Assembly: GCA_016838825.1 (NCBI GenBank)
Contig: JAEHKU010000008.1
Location: 1 to 33,495 of the forward strand
Direction: 5' to 3'
Length of the DNA stretch: 33,495 bases
DNA from: Nitrosopumilales archaeon
GTDB lineage: Archaea; Thermoproteota; Nitrososphaeria; Nitrososphaerales; Nitrosopumilaceae
Within the stretch, counting starts at the first letter, position 1, and every line of letters begins with the position of its first letter. The position numbers and the translations under genes are program-made. Below the pieces are notes generated by a model that did not search any database, was not told the DNA's origin, and was given only the letters and a program-made list of their open reading frames with translations. Shown piece by piece: positions 1 to 8,148 of this stretch.

Positions 1-767
1 CTCTAAAAAGAAGTATATTATTTTTAAATCTCGCTGATGATCCCGCAATTGAAAGGATCATCACACCTCGAATTGCACTCACTGCAGCAGAGTATCTTGC
101 GTATGATCTTGGTATGCATGTCCTTGTAATTCTCACAGATATGACAAACTATGCTGAAGCTTTACGTGAGATCAGTGCAGCACGAGAAGAGGTTCCAGGA
201 AGAAAAGGTTATCCAGGATACCTCTACACTGATCTTTCTACTATCTATGAGCGGGCGGGAAGATTGAAGGGTAAAAAGGGAAGTGTTACACAAATGCCTA
301 TCCTTTCTATGCCTTCAGATGATATTACTCACCCAATTCCTGATCTTACAGGCTATATCACAGAGGGACAGATTGTTCTTGGCAGGGAACTCTTTAGAAA
401 GGGAATCTATCCGCCAGTAAATGTATTGATGAGTCTTAGTAGAATTATGAAAGATGGAGTGGGCGAAGGAAAGACTAGAGGTGATCATCAGGAAATTTCA
501 AATCAATGCTATGATGCATATTCGAGAGCACAGGAGGTTAGGGCACTATCTGAAATTGTTGGAAAAAGTGGTCTGACAGGAGTAGATAGAAAGTACATGG
601 AACTTGGTGACATATTTGAAAAAGAATTTCTGTCACAGGGAGTAGACGAAAATAGAACCCTAGAAGAGACATTAAGTTTACAGTGGAATGCAGCTTCTCT
701 TTTGCCAAAAAATGAACTTACCAAAGTAAAAGACAAGTTTATCGAACAATATTATAAAACGGAGTAA
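1..767 (+). CDS. atpB: A-type ATP synthase subunit B, first copy (5' end outside window)
   Basis: This is the C-terminal part of a non-catalytic B subunit of a rotary ATPase. The reading frame is open from base 3 to the TAA at 765-767 and reads through the window edge, so the gene is cut by the window and not broken. Visible family motifs are [36 protein letters not shown] and [19 protein letters not shown]. It is clearly homologous to the complete B subunit at 6067-7476 but diverged along most of its length. A D subunit follows after 3 bases. The order B, D, small protein, K resembles the crenarchaeal (Sulfolobus) atp operon, so I infer that it belongs to the native A-type operon, with A and E lying upstream. 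One stretch is nearly identical in DNA to the second B gene. Confidence 0.95.
   Translation, partial: LKRSILFLNLADDPAIERIITPRIALTAAEYLAYDLGMHVLVILTDMTNYAEALREISAAREEVPGRKGYPGYLYTDLSTIYERAGRLKGKKGSVTQMPILSMPSDDITHPIPDLTGYITEGQIVLGRELFRKGIYPPVNVLMSLSRIMKDGVGEGKTRGDHQEISNQCYDAYSRAQEVRALSEIVGKSGLTGVDRKYMELGDIFEKEFLSQGVDENRTLEETLSLQWNAASLLPKNELTKVKDKFIEQYYKTE
114..204 (+). repeat. Tract nearly identical to 6790-6880 in the second B gene
   Basis: Over 91 bases the two B-subunit genes differ at only two positions (134 and 191), both synonymous. The tract encodes 30 identical residues in both proteins. Immediately upstream and downstream the DNA of the two genes diverges at many sites, including synonymous sites of conserved residues. 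The pattern suggests a gene-conversion tract; strong protein conservation with shared codon preference is the alternative. Confidence 0.7.
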
Positions 768-770
768 ACT

Positions 771-1406
771 ATGTCATTCGGCCAAACCGTAGCAGCAACT
801 AAAATTGAACTCCTCAAATACAAACGTTCAAGCAAAGTAGCTACAATGGTTCAAAAAATTCTTGATGACAAACGTGAAGTATTACTGAAACGGATCAACG
901 AAATGATCGATGAAGCAACTAAAGCCAGAGGCGATATTTGGACTCCGCTTCAAGATGTTTATCGTTCCGTGAACGAGGCGTATCTTACATTAGGAGCAGT
1001 AACAGTAGATTCAGTTGCACAGTCTACGCCTGCCTCAATGGAAACAGACGTAAATGTAAAACGTGTAGTAGATGTTTCTATTCCTACCCTCAATGTTAAA
1101 GAAATTCATGCTGACTCGATGCCATATGGATTTGCTGACACCAATGCTTCAATTGATAGAGCAGCAAAACAAATCAAAACAATGCTTTCTCAAATTTGTA
1201 AAGCAGCAGAATACGAAAATTCAATATTTACTTTGGGGAAAGCACTTGAGAAGACTCAAAAATTGTTGAATGCCCTAGAGCACATTATTATTCCTCAATA
1301 CGAAGGTCGAATCAGGTTCATCCTTTCCACGTTAGAAGAGAAAGATCGAGAAGAATTCGTAAGATTAAAAAAAGTTAAAGCTGTAATTGAAAAGAGAAAA
1401 GGATAA
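771..1406 (+). CDS. atpD: A-type ATP synthase subunit D, first copy
   Basis: Subunit D is the central-shaft coiled coil that couples rotation of the membrane rotor to the A3B3 head. The 211-residue product has the expected two long helices, at the N-terminus (about residues 5-75) and the C-terminus (about 130-210), with the family-typical stretch IIPQYEGRIRFILSTLEEKDREEF near the end. It starts 3 bases after the first B gene, and its stop overlaps the next ATG (TAATG). It is strongly diverged from the second D subunit at 7483-8148, so the two are not a recent duplication. I infer that it serves the native A-type complex together with the first B and K1. Confidence 0.92.
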   Translation: MSFGQTVAATKIELLKYKRSSKVATMVQKILDDKREVLLKRINEMIDEATKARGDIWTPLQDVYRSVNEAYLTLGAVTVDSVAQSTPASMETDVNVKRVVDVSIPTLNVKEIHADSMPYGFADTNASIDRAAKQIKTMLSQICKAAEYENSIFTLGKALEKTQKLLNALEHIIIPQYEGRIRFILSTLEEKDREEFVRLKKVKAVIEKRKG

Positions 1407-1537
1407 TGCCAAAAGAAGAAATTAAGAAACTTTTTGAAAGCGCAAATTCAAGTCTTGACCAAGATCATGAAATTTTTGTGAAAGCTATACAAGATGATCT
1501 TCAATCTTTCAAGAAGAAAATGATGGAAAAAATCTAA
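1406..1537 (+). CDS. 43-residue acidic/lysine-rich helical protein in ATPase operon
   Basis: A short reading frame begins with an ATG that overlaps the stop codon of the first D gene (TAATG at 1404-1408) and ends at TAA 1535-1537. The product begins MPKEEIKKLFESANSSLDQD and is rich in Lys, Glu, Asp and Gln with no hydrophobic stretch, so it is probably a soluble amphipathic helix. Translational coupling to atpD and its place before the proteolipid gene make it likely to be real. In Sulfolobus acidocaldarius a small epsilon subunit gene occupies the same slot between gamma (D) and the proteolipid; equating the two is inference from position only, because I see no recognisable motif. Confidence 0.72.
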   Translation: MPKEEIKKLFESANSSLDQDHEIFVKAIQDDLQSFKKKMMEKI

Positions 1538-1548
1538 CAAATCACGTT

Positions 1549-1565
1549 ATAATTTAAATATAGTC
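1549..1565 (+). promoter_or_regulatory. Internal TATA-rich promoter before K1
   Basis: The 50-base gap before K1 contains the run TTATAATTTAAATATAG, ending about 23 bases before the ATG at 1588, with an AAAAGGA that could serve as ribosome-binding site nearby. This would allow the proteolipid, needed in many copies per ring, to be expressed separately from the upstream B-D genes. The function is inferred from sequence and spacing only. Confidence 0.55.
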
Positions 1566-1587
1566 TGAAAAGGATCAACTTTTATCA

Positions 1588-1893
1588 ATGAAGTCTAATT
1601 TTTTCGTAATTTTTGGAATTATGTCTGTGTTAGTTTTAGGCTCGATGGGAGTTGTCTATGCTGAAGAAGGCGAATCTACTGGTGCTGAAGGAATGAAAAT
1701 GTTAGGTGCTGGTCTGGCGTTTGGTCTTGCTGCACTTGGTGCAGGCATTGGATTAGGCTATGTAGGCTCTGCAGGACTAGCAGTTATCAGTGAAAATCCT
1801 GCACTTCAGTCCAAGGTATTCATCTTTATTGGCATGGTTGAGTCTATTGCAATTTACGGCATTGTAATGATGTTCATTATCTTAGGTCAATAA
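1588..1893 (+). CDS. atpK: ATP synthase proteolipid subunit K (rotor ring), copy K1
   Basis: This is the 101-residue rotor-ring c/K subunit. An N-terminal hydrophobic signal (about residues 1-25, ending VYA before EEGES) precedes two transmembrane hairpin helices, about 38-68 and 75-101. Helix 1 is glycine-rich (GLAALGAGIGLGYVG) and helix 2 carries the ion-binding carboxylate E85 in the motif MVESIAIYG. The residue 29 positions before the Glu, which is Gln in many sodium-binding rotors, is Leu56 here, so I infer proton coupling. Length and placement after B-D-small protein resemble the Sulfolobus proteolipid gene. A second, different proteolipid follows at 1970. Confidence 0.93.
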   Translation: MKSNFFVIFGIMSVLVLGSMGVVYAEEGESTGAEGMKMLGAGLAFGLAALGAGIGLGYVGSAGLAVISENPALQSKVFIFIGMVESIAIYGIVMMFIILGQ

Positions 1894-1919
1894 ACTACCA
1901 ATAAAATCTCTTACTAAGA

Positions 1920-1946
1920 AATTTTATTAAAATTAGATTAATATAG
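1920..1946 (+). promoter_or_regulatory. Promoter of the second ATPase operon (palindrome plus TATA)
   Basis: The 76-base gap between the two proteolipid genes holds a perfect 7-1-7 AT palindrome (AATTTTATTAAAATT, 1920-1934) followed by TTAATATAG at 1938-1946. The TATA-like element is centred about 28 bases before the ATG at 1970, the spacing expected for a leaderless or short-leader archaeal transcript. It supports a boundary between two operons at this point. The palindrome could be an operator or just part of an AT-rich promoter. Confidence 0.55.
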
Positions 1947-1969
1947 CGTCTCAAAAAGAGCCATACTAA

Positions 1970-2314
1970 ATGTTGCTTAGCAGACGAATTAAATTATCTG
2001 GAATTACCATAATTGCTGGAATTGTGATCGCACTTTTTACTATATTTTCACCTCCAGCGTTTGCACAAGAAGAATCAACCTCTTCTGGTTCAGACTTGGC
2101 AAAACCAATCTTGGCTTTAGCTGCATCAATTGCAATAGCAGGAGGTCTGATAGGTACGGGTAACGCACAGCAAGGAATTGGTGCTGCTGGTATGGGAATC
2201 ATAGCAGAGAAACCAGAAAAATTCGGTCAAGTGTTGTTCTTCTTTGTTATTCCGGAAACGCTTTGGATCATTGGTTTTGTGCTAGGAATAATCCTATTAC
2301 TTGATATTCTATAG
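1970..2314 (+). CDS. atpK: V/A-type ATPase proteolipid subunit K, copy K2
   Basis: This 114-residue proteolipid has a longer N-terminal signal (cleavage likely after FAQ or PAFA, near residue 32) and one two-helix hairpin. Helix 1 contains IGTGNAQQGIGAAGMG and helix 2 has the ion-binding Glu in VIPETLWIIG (E96), the PET form usual in euryarchaeal and V-type K subunits. Gln67 sits 29 residues before E96, where K1 has Leu. In sodium-binding c-rings such as that of Ilyobacter a Gln at the comparable place is an ion ligand, so sodium use is possible but unproven. It opens the K-E-C-F-A-B-D-x-H-I operon, with subunit E starting 9 bases after its stop. Confidence 0.92.
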   Translation: MLLSRRIKLSGITIIAGIVIALFTIFSPPAFAQEESTSSGSDLAKPILALAASIAIAGGLIGTGNAQQGIGAAGMGIIAEKPEKFGQVLFFFVIPETLWIIGFVLGIILLLDIL

Positions 2315-2323
2315 GACAACACG

Positions 2324-2881
2324 ATGAGCATAGATTCATTCGTCCTTGAGATTGAGAACAGAAAAAAAAAGGATATTGAAACTCTTGATAAAGAATCAGA
2401 TGAGAAGAAGACTGCAATAGAAAGTAAAAAGAGTACCGCCATTAAAGAATTGCAAGAAAGTTATGCAAATGAGGCTAAAATAAAATCTGACAGAGAGGCC
2501 GCTAGAATAGTCGAGGCAGGAAAGCTAGACGCAAAAAAGATTTTGTTTGATGCCATTAACATAAATTTAGATTCCACATTTGAGATTATAAAACAAGAAT
2601 TAAAGGACTACACGAAGACGCCTACATATAAAAAAATATTAAAAACTATGGTCGAGTCCTCAAAAAAAAGATTAGATAAGGAGATTATAGTCCATTGTCG
2701 CAAAGAAGATGACACTGTTTTAAAGGACCTAGGCGTCACTGTTGGTTCTTCCATTCAAACTTTAGGTGGAATTGTTGCAGAAAATCAGGATGGCACAAAA
2801 GAACTTGATTTAACTTTCGAGGAATTATTGCGAACACACGAAGACGAGATTAAGAATACAATTCTGGAGAAAATGCTATAA
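2324..2881 (+). CDS. atpE: V/A-type ATPase subunit E (peripheral stalk)
   Basis: Subunit E forms, with subunit H, the peripheral stalk that holds the catalytic head still. The 185-residue product has a highly charged N-terminal coiled coil (about residues 5-75, rich in Lys, Glu and Ala) and a globular C-terminal domain ending near LRTHEDEIKNTILEKML. The length is typical of archaeal E subunits. It lies 9 bases after K2, and its stop overlaps the start of subunit C (TAATG), which indicates translational coupling. Identification rests on domain layout and operon position; primary sequence of this family is poorly conserved. Confidence 0.88.
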   Translation: MSIDSFVLEIENRKKKDIETLDKESDEKKTAIESKKSTAIKELQESYANEAKIKSDREAARIVEAGKLDAKKILFDAININLDSTFEIIKQELKDYTKTPTYKKILKTMVESSKKRLDKEIIVHCRKEDDTVLKDLGVTVGSSIQTLGGIVAENQDGTKELDLTFEELLRTHEDEIKNTILEKML

Positions 2882-3945
2882 TGGGAACATCACAATATTC
2901 CTCGTCTTTTGGCAGATTACAATCAATATCGATTAATTTCCTTTCAAAAGATTTCATTCAAAATATACTAAAAGCAAATGATGTCAACGAGATGATCAAA
3001 ATGTTAGAATCCACTTGGTATGGTCCAGAGATTAAAAGAGCTGCATCAGTATATCAAGGCCCCGAACTTTTAGAAGTTGCACTGAACCGTCATCTAGTTG
3101 AAGTTAATAAAATTCTCTTAGAAGCTACACCGTTTAGTGGTAAAAATGCAGTCCGAGCTTATCTATCAAAGTGGGATATTTACAACATTGAGCTAATCCT
3201 TTCTTCAAAAAGCATGGGACGAACAATTACTGAAACCGAATCACTATTAATCTCCAGTCGTAATGTTCCTGCTGGGATTTCTGCTGGAAATATTTCTCAC
3301 GATGAGATGAAAATTATTCTCGCCGAGTCAGGAGTTGAAGGGGTGGTAGATAAACTTGCAAAGTACGGTTATGGAGTTATACTAATGAAACATCTAGAAG
3401 CATACCAAAAGACAGGAGACCTTGCACCAATGATGTCCGCTTTACATGGATCCTACTACCAAAAGTTACTCGAGTCCCTAAAATTTTTTCAAGGAGATGA
3501 AGGTATGATTAGGGAATTAATTAGAGTAGAGATAGATAAGAAAAATATTCTAAACCTTTTGAAGGGAAAAGAATCGAATTTGGATAAAGAGATAGTTGCG
3601 AGGCATCTTGTAGAGGGGGGAAAAATTTCCACGAATGAATTACTGGAGATATATGGTGTAAAAAATGTTGCAGAAATTGTGGGAAGAATAGAATCTTACT
3701 TTAAACTAGGTGAAGCACTTGAACAGTACAAGACAACAAAAAGTTTGATTGATTTTGAAATTGATATTACTAAATTCATCAATACAACTTACGTACAGAA
3801 ATTAAAAAATATCGCATTATCCATTGGAACTATTTTCTACTTTATCATTAATGCAGAACATGAACATGAAAATCTTAAAAGGATAACATATGGAAAACGC
3901 TACAATCTTTCAAATGAACGGATAAGTTCGATGTTGCTGTCATGA
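2881..3945 (+). CDS. atpC: V/A-type ATPase subunit C (central stalk socket)
   Basis: Subunit C (V-type d homologue) is the funnel that links the D/F shaft to the proteolipid ring. The product has 354 residues, about the usual family length, and is mostly helical. Recognisable C-family pieces are a tryptophan-containing region near LESTWYGPEI, the segment LSKWDIYNIELIL, where the family has a W-D-x-x-N motif, and an N-terminal SFGRLQSISI. It overlaps the end of subunit E by one base and the start of F by four (ATGA), so E, C and F are translationally coupled. Confidence 0.9.
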   Translation: MGTSQYSSSFGRLQSISINFLSKDFIQNILKANDVNEMIKMLESTWYGPEIKRAASVYQGPELLEVALNRHLVEVNKILLEATPFSGKNAVRAYLSKWDIYNIELILSSKSMGRTITETESLLISSRNVPAGISAGNISHDEMKIILAESGVEGVVDKLAKYGYGVILMKHLEAYQKTGDLAPMMSALHGSYYQKLLESLKFFQGDEGMIRELIRVEIDKKNILNLLKGKESNLDKEIVARHLVEGGKISTNELLEIYGVKNVAEIVGRIESYFKLGEALEQYKTTKSLIDFEIDITKFINTTYVQKLKNIALSIGTIFYFIINAEHEHENLKRITYGKRYNLSNERISSMLLS

Positions 3946-4292
3946 GTGAAAAAGTGTATAAACAAAAAACTGAAACAAGTGGCAGAATAGCCGTAGTAGG
4001 TGATCGTGAGCTTGTTATTGGTTATCGACTTAATGGAATTGATGATACCTTTATAGTTGATGAGGAAGATGCCAGCAAAAAAATGCAGGAATTGTATTCT
4101 TCCAACGAATTTGGTTTAATTATTGCAAGCGAATCCGTTCGAAGTAAACTTCCAGCAAAATTCCTGTCACAAGTAGAGGCCTCCATTGAACCTCTTATGT
4201 TATTCATGCCTGCACAAAAAGAAAGCATACACGAAGAATCGATTTCTGCTTTGGCAAAACGAGTTCTTGGAATTAATATCAAAGTGGATTGA
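3942..4292 (+). CDS. atpF: V/A-type ATPase subunit F
   Basis: Subunit F is a small Rossmann-like protein that binds the D shaft in the head. The 116-residue product shows the family pattern: an N-terminal strand IAVVGDRELVIGYRLNGID, a middle segment LIIASESVRSKL and a C-terminal helix ISALAKRVLGINI. The ATG overlaps the stop of subunit C in an ATGA arrangement. The gene ends 7 bases before the ATG of subunit A. Length matches archaeal F subunits (about 100-115 residues). Confidence 0.9.
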   Translation: MSEKVYKQKTETSGRIAVVGDRELVIGYRLNGIDDTFIVDEEDASKKMQELYSSNEFGLIIASESVRSKLPAKFLSQVEASIEPLMLFMPAQKESIHEESISALAKRVLGINIKVD

Positions 4293-4299
4293 TGATAAT

Positions 4300-6066
4300 A
4301 TGGTAGAAGCTATAATTTCACGTATCTCTGGCCCGGTTGTTGTAGCTAAAGGTCTAGGAGGCGCACAAATGTTCGATGTTGTTCGTATTGGAGAATTAGG
4401 TCTTGTGGGAGAAATAATTCGTCTAGAAGGTAATTCCGCTATGGTTCAAGTTTACGAGGATACTACAGGATTGAAACCTGGAGAAAAAGTAATCAACACA
4501 AAACGACCACTTTCTTTGCAGCTTGGACCAGGACTCTTGAAGTCAATTTATGATGGCATTCAGAGACCATTAGATATTTTAAGAGAGCAAGGCGGGGACT
4601 TCATTACTAGAGGAAGTGTTGTTCCAGCTTTAGATGAAAAGAAAAAATGGGACTTTGTTCCGATCAAGAAAAAAGGTGAAAATGTATCTCCAGGTGAAAT
4701 CATTGGTGAAGTTCAGGAAACTCCAATAATAAAGCACAAAATAATGATCCCACATAATGTTAATGGCGAACTAACAGAAATTACTGAAGGCGAATATACT
4801 GTCAATGAAAATGTGGCAGCTGTGAAAACAAATAGTGCTATTACTGATATTGGTTTATCAAGTTGGTGGACTGTTCGAATACCAAGACCAGTTGCACGTA
4901 AGCTACCACCAGAAGAACCATTGATTACAGGCCAACGTATTCTGGATACATTTTTCCCAATTGCAAAAGGTGGAACCGCTGCAATACCAGGTCCTTTTGG
5001 AAGTGGAAAAACGGTAATTCAACAACAGCTCGCAAAGTGGGCAGACAGTGAGATTATAGTCTACGTTGGATGTGGTGAAAGAGGAAACGAGATGTGCGAA
5101 GTTCTTTCAACGTTTCCAAAACTAGAAGATCCAAAGTCAAAACGTCCACTGATGGAACGTACAATTCTAGTTGCTAACACATCCAACATGCCGGTTGCAG
5201 CAAGAGAAGCAAGTATCTACACCGGCATTACAATGGGAGAGTATTATCGCGATATGGGATATGGAGTAGCAATGATGGCAGATAGCACGTCTAGATGGGC
5301 TGAAGCGCTTCGAGAAATCTCAGGAAGATTAGAAGAAATGCCAGGTGAAGAAGGATATCCAGCATATCTAGGAAGAAGACTAGCAGAATTTTATGAACGA
5401 GGAGGAAAAGTCATAACAATCTCTCCAGATAAAAGGGAAGGTTCTCTATCTATAGTGGGAGCAGTTTCTCCACCTGGTGGAGACTTTTCAGAACCAGTTT
5501 CACAAAACACGTTAAGGGTTACACGAGTATTTTGGGCACTGGATGCAAGTCTAGCTTCGAGAAGACACTTTCCATCTATCAATTGGTTGACAAGTTATTC
5601 TCTATATGTTGATGGTATGTCAGATTGGTACAAAGATAATGTTTCCAAAGAATGGATTGAACAAAGAAAAGAAGCACTAGAAATTTTACAAAAAGAAGCA
5701 GAATTACAAGAAATTGTTCAGCTAGTTGGATATGATGCGTTACCAGAACCAGAAAAAGGTATTTTGGATATTGCTCGCTCTATTCGGGAAGACTACCTTC
5801 AGCAAAGTGCATATGATGAGGTCGATACTTACACATCAATTAAAAAACAAAACACTATGCTTTCTGTAATTTTAGAATTTGGTAGAATGGGAGCTGATGC
5901 AATAAAGAAGGGAATTCCTTCCTCGAAAGTAAGTGAAATTGCTGCAAGAAGAATGTTATCAAAAATAAAATGGACAAAAGAAGATCAAGTAGAACAGCTA
6001 GTTAAAGAAATTAAGGCTAACATGAAACTACAGTTTGATAGCCTGTTAAAGGAGGCGTCTGACTAG
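4300..6066 (+). CDS. atpA: V/A-type ATPase catalytic subunit A
   Basis: This is the catalytic nucleotide-binding subunit, 588 residues. The Walker A loop GPFGSGKT is at residues 231-238, preceded by the A-subunit-specific bulge region (about 110-185, the non-homologous insert absent from B). Other motifs are GCGERGNEM, the Walker B region [20 protein letters not shown] and LEEMPGEEGYPAYL. I chose the ATG at 4300 because the product then begins MVEAIISRISGPVVVA, as in the family; the frame stays open upstream into the F gene but that extension has no homology. The stop abuts the ATG of the second B gene, and an AAAGGAGG ribosome-binding site for B lies inside its last codons. Confidence 0.96.
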   Translation: MVEAIISRISGPVVVAKGLGGAQMFDVVRIGELGLVGEIIRLEGNSAMVQVYEDTTGLKPGEKVINTKRPLSLQLGPGLLKSIYDGIQRPLDILREQGGDFITRGSVVPALDEKKKWDFVPIKKKGENVSPGEIIGEVQETPIIKHKIMIPHNVNGELTEITEGEYTVNENVAAVKTNSAITDIGLSSWWTVRIPRPVARKLPPEEPLITGQRILDTFFPIAKGGTAAIPGPFGSGKTVIQQQLAKWADSEIIVYVGCGERGNEMCEVLSTFPKLEDPKSKRPLMERTILVANTSNMPVAAREASIYTGITMGEYYRDMGYGVAMMADSTSRWAEALREISGRLEEMPGEEGYPAYLGRRLAEFYERGGKVITISPDKREGSLSIVGAVSPPGGDFSEPVSQNTLRVTRVFWALDASLASRRHFPSINWLTSYSLYVDGMSDWYKDNVSKEWIEQRKEALEILQKEAELQEIVQLVGYDALPEPEKGILDIARSIREDYLQQSAYDEVDTYTSIKKQNTMLSVILEFGRMGADAIKKGIPSSKVSEIAARRMLSKIKWTKEDQVEQLVKEIKANMKLQFDSLLKEASD

Positions 6067-7476
6067 ATGTCTGGGATATCGTATAAGACACTCTCAAAGA
6101 TTGCTGGACCTCTGATATTTGTTGAAGGGGTAGATAACGCAGCCTATGGTGAGATGGTTGAGATAAAACTTATCAATGGAGATAGACGTCAGGGACAGGT
6201 TCTCGATACACGACAGGGTTTAGCAGTTGTTCAAGTTTTTGGTTCTACACTTGGTCTGAATACTGAGGGCACTGCAACAAAATTTCTTGGCGAGTCTGCA
6301 ACAGTATCGGTTTCTGATGAAATGCTTGGAAGAGTGTTTGATGGACTCGGAAATCCTATAGATAATGGCCCAAAAATTGTATCAAAACACAAGTATGATC
6401 TTGTGGGATCCGGCATAAATCCATACTCTAGAGAAGAACCATCCGAATTCATCCAAACAGGAATGTCAAATATTGATGCAATGAATACTTTGGTAAGAGG
6501 CCAGAAACTACCGATTTTCTCAGGCTCTGGTCTTCCACACAATTTACTTGCATCACAAATTGCAAGACAAGCAAAAGTTCTTGGAGGAACTGAAAGCTTC
6601 TCTGTTGTATTTGCTGCTATAGGAATTACCAGTGAGGAAGCAAACTTCTTTATTAAACAATTTGAAGAAAGTGGAGCCCTTGATAGAACAGTTTTGTTTT
6701 TGAATCTATCATCTGATCCTTCAATGGAGCGTATACTTACTCCTAGACTTGCATTAACCACAGCAGAATTTCTTGCTTATGAACGTGGAATGCATGTCCT
6801 TGTAATTCTTACAGATATGACAAACTATGCTGAAGCTTTACGTGAGATCAGTGCAGCACGAGAAGAAGTTCCAGGAAGAAGAGGATATCCAGGCTACATG
6901 TACACTGACCTGGCTTCAATTTATGAACGCGCTGGAAGGATAAAGGGTCGAAACGGTTCAGTAACTCAGATTCCAATTCTTACGATGCCTGCTGATGATA
7001 TTACACATCCAATCCCAGATCTTACAGGTTACATTACGGAAGGGCAGATCGTGATGAGTAGAGACTTGCATAGAGCGAACATTCAGCCACCAGTTGACGT
7101 TCTAACTAGTCTTTCACGTTTAATGAATCAAGGAATTGGGAAAGGACGAACACGGGAAGATCATAGAAGCCTTGCAGATCAACTTTATTCAACATATGCA
7201 CAAGGCAAAGATGCAAGAGCACTAACAGCTATAGTAGGAGAAGAAGCATTAAGTGACCTTGATAGGAAATTCCTTAAAATTGCAAACGAATTTGAGAAAA
7301 AGTTTGTAAATCAAGGCTTGGACGAAAACCGTGACATTGAAAAAACTTTGGATATTGGCTGGGACTTGCTTAGTGGTCTTTCAGAAGCAGAACTGACTCG
7401 TGTTAAACCTGAATTCATAGCAAAATATGCAAAGACTGACACACAATGGTGGAAAAAAAGACATGATGCAAGGTAA
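6067..7476 (+). CDS. atpB: V/A-type ATPase subunit B, second (complete) copy
   Basis: This is a complete non-catalytic B subunit of 469 residues. In place of a Walker A loop it has FSGSGLPHN (about residues 151-159), the expected degenerate version. The family motifs [36 protein letters not shown] and [19 protein letters not shown] are present. It begins directly after the stop of A, preceded by GGAGG at 6051-6055. A tail of about ten residues rich in Lys, Arg and Trp ([11 protein letters not shown]) has no counterpart in the first copy. Residues 242-271 are encoded by DNA almost identical to the first B gene. D follows 6 bases later. Confidence 0.96.
   Translation: MSGISYKTLSKIAGPLIFVEGVDNAAYGEMVEIKLINGDRRQGQVLDTRQGLAVVQVFGSTLGLNTEGTATKFLGESATVSVSDEMLGRVFDGLGNPIDNGPKIVSKHKYDLVGSGINPYSREEPSEFIQTGMSNIDAMNTLVRGQKLPIFSGSGLPHNLLASQIARQAKVLGGTESFSVVFAAIGITSEEANFFIKQFEESGALDRTVLFLNLSSDPSMERILTPRLALTTAEFLAYERGMHVLVILTDMTNYAEALREISAAREEVPGRRGYPGYMYTDLASIYERAGRIKGRNGSVTQIPILTMPADDITHPIPDLTGYITEGQIVMSRDLHRANIQPPVDVLTSLSRLMNQGIGKGRTREDHRSLADQLYSTYAQGKDARALTAIVGEEALSDLDRKFLKIANEFEKKFVNQGLDENRDIEKTLDIGWDLLSGLSEAELTRVKPEFIAKYAKTDTQWWKKRHDAR
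6790..6880 (+). repeat. Tract nearly identical to 114-204 in the first B gene
   Basis: This is the second member of the 91-base pair described at 114-204; 89 of 91 positions match. Flanking DNA diverges abruptly on both sides. The two mates are direct repeats about 6.7 kb apart, so unequal recombination between them could delete the K1 to A interval and leave a hybrid B gene. Confidence 0.7.
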
Positions 7477-7482
7477 CTAGGA

Positions 7483-8148
7483 ATGCCCGCAGATGCTGAT
7501 ATACGTCCAACACGCCTTGAATACATACGTGCCAAACGAAGGATTCGTATTGCTCAAAAAGGACTGAAACTTTTAAAGCTTAAACGCCAAGCATTGATTC
7601 TCGAGTTTTTCAATATCAGTAAAACTTCGGCTAGATTGAGAAATGAACTACAATCTGAATTGATCAAGGGTTATCAAAGTATCAGAATGGCAGAGATGTT
7701 AGATGGTGAAATGCGACTAGAAAACGAGGCAATGAAAATACCACAGCTAAAAAAGTTACAGATTTTACCAAAGAACGTAATGGGAGTTCGTATTCCAAAA
7801 TTGGAGGGTGGAACTAGGGACCAACCCATTACTGAACATTTACTGGAAGTTCCTACTTCTATAAGCGAAGCAATAAAGGCATTCCAAGAGATTCATAAAA
7901 TTGTCTTAGATGTTGCAGAAAAAGAAACTACTTTACGAAAACTTCTCTTTGAGATAGAACGAACCAATCGTAAAGCTAATGCTATAGAGAATATCTTCAT
8001 TCCAAGTTTAGAAGGTGCTGTAAGATTCATTACGTTTCGACTCGATGAAATTGAGCGTGACACATTCACTATGTTAAAGACTGTAAAGCGAAAGATGGCT
8101 GAAAGAGAGCAAAAAACTACAAAGGAGGTAACTGTTGTTGCAGGATAA
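7483..8148 (+). CDS. atpD: V/A-type ATPase subunit D, second copy
   Basis: This is a second central-shaft subunit, 221 residues. The N-terminal helix begins DIRPTRLEYIRAKRRIRIAQKGLKLLK, close to the TRxELlxLkrrlklAxrGhkLLK form of euryarchaeal and bacterial V-type D subunits, and the C-terminal helix contains FIPSLEGAVRFITFRLDEIERDTF. The start at 7483 is 6 bases after the stop of B. It is more V-type-like than the first D (771-1406), in line with two separate ATPases. Its end overlaps the next small gene, whose ribosome-binding site (GGAGGT, 8124-8129) lies in its last codons. Confidence 0.94.
   Translation: MPADADIRPTRLEYIRAKRRIRIAQKGLKLLKLKRQALILEFFNISKTSARLRNELQSELIKGYQSIRMAEMLDGEMRLENEAMKIPQLKKLQILPKNVMGVRIPKLEGGTRDQPITEHLLEVPTSISEAIKAFQEIHKIVLDVAEKETTLRKLLFEIERTNRKANAIENIFIPSLEGAVRFITFRLDEIERDTFTMLKTVKRKMAEREQKTTKEVTVVAG

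Noticed and set aside
1-767. First atpB as a pseudogene remnant left by duplication
   Set aside because: The frame is open to the window edge with all conserved motifs and is followed by an intact coupled D gene; the missing 5' part is simply outside the window.
4186-4299. N-terminal extension of ATPase subunit A
   Set aside because: The upstream part overlaps subunit F in another frame and has no resemblance to the family; the ATG at 4300 gives the standard start.
6231-6761. Antisense frame of 176 codons inside the second atpB
   Set aside because: It overlaps a certain gene throughout and its translation has no recognisable domain.
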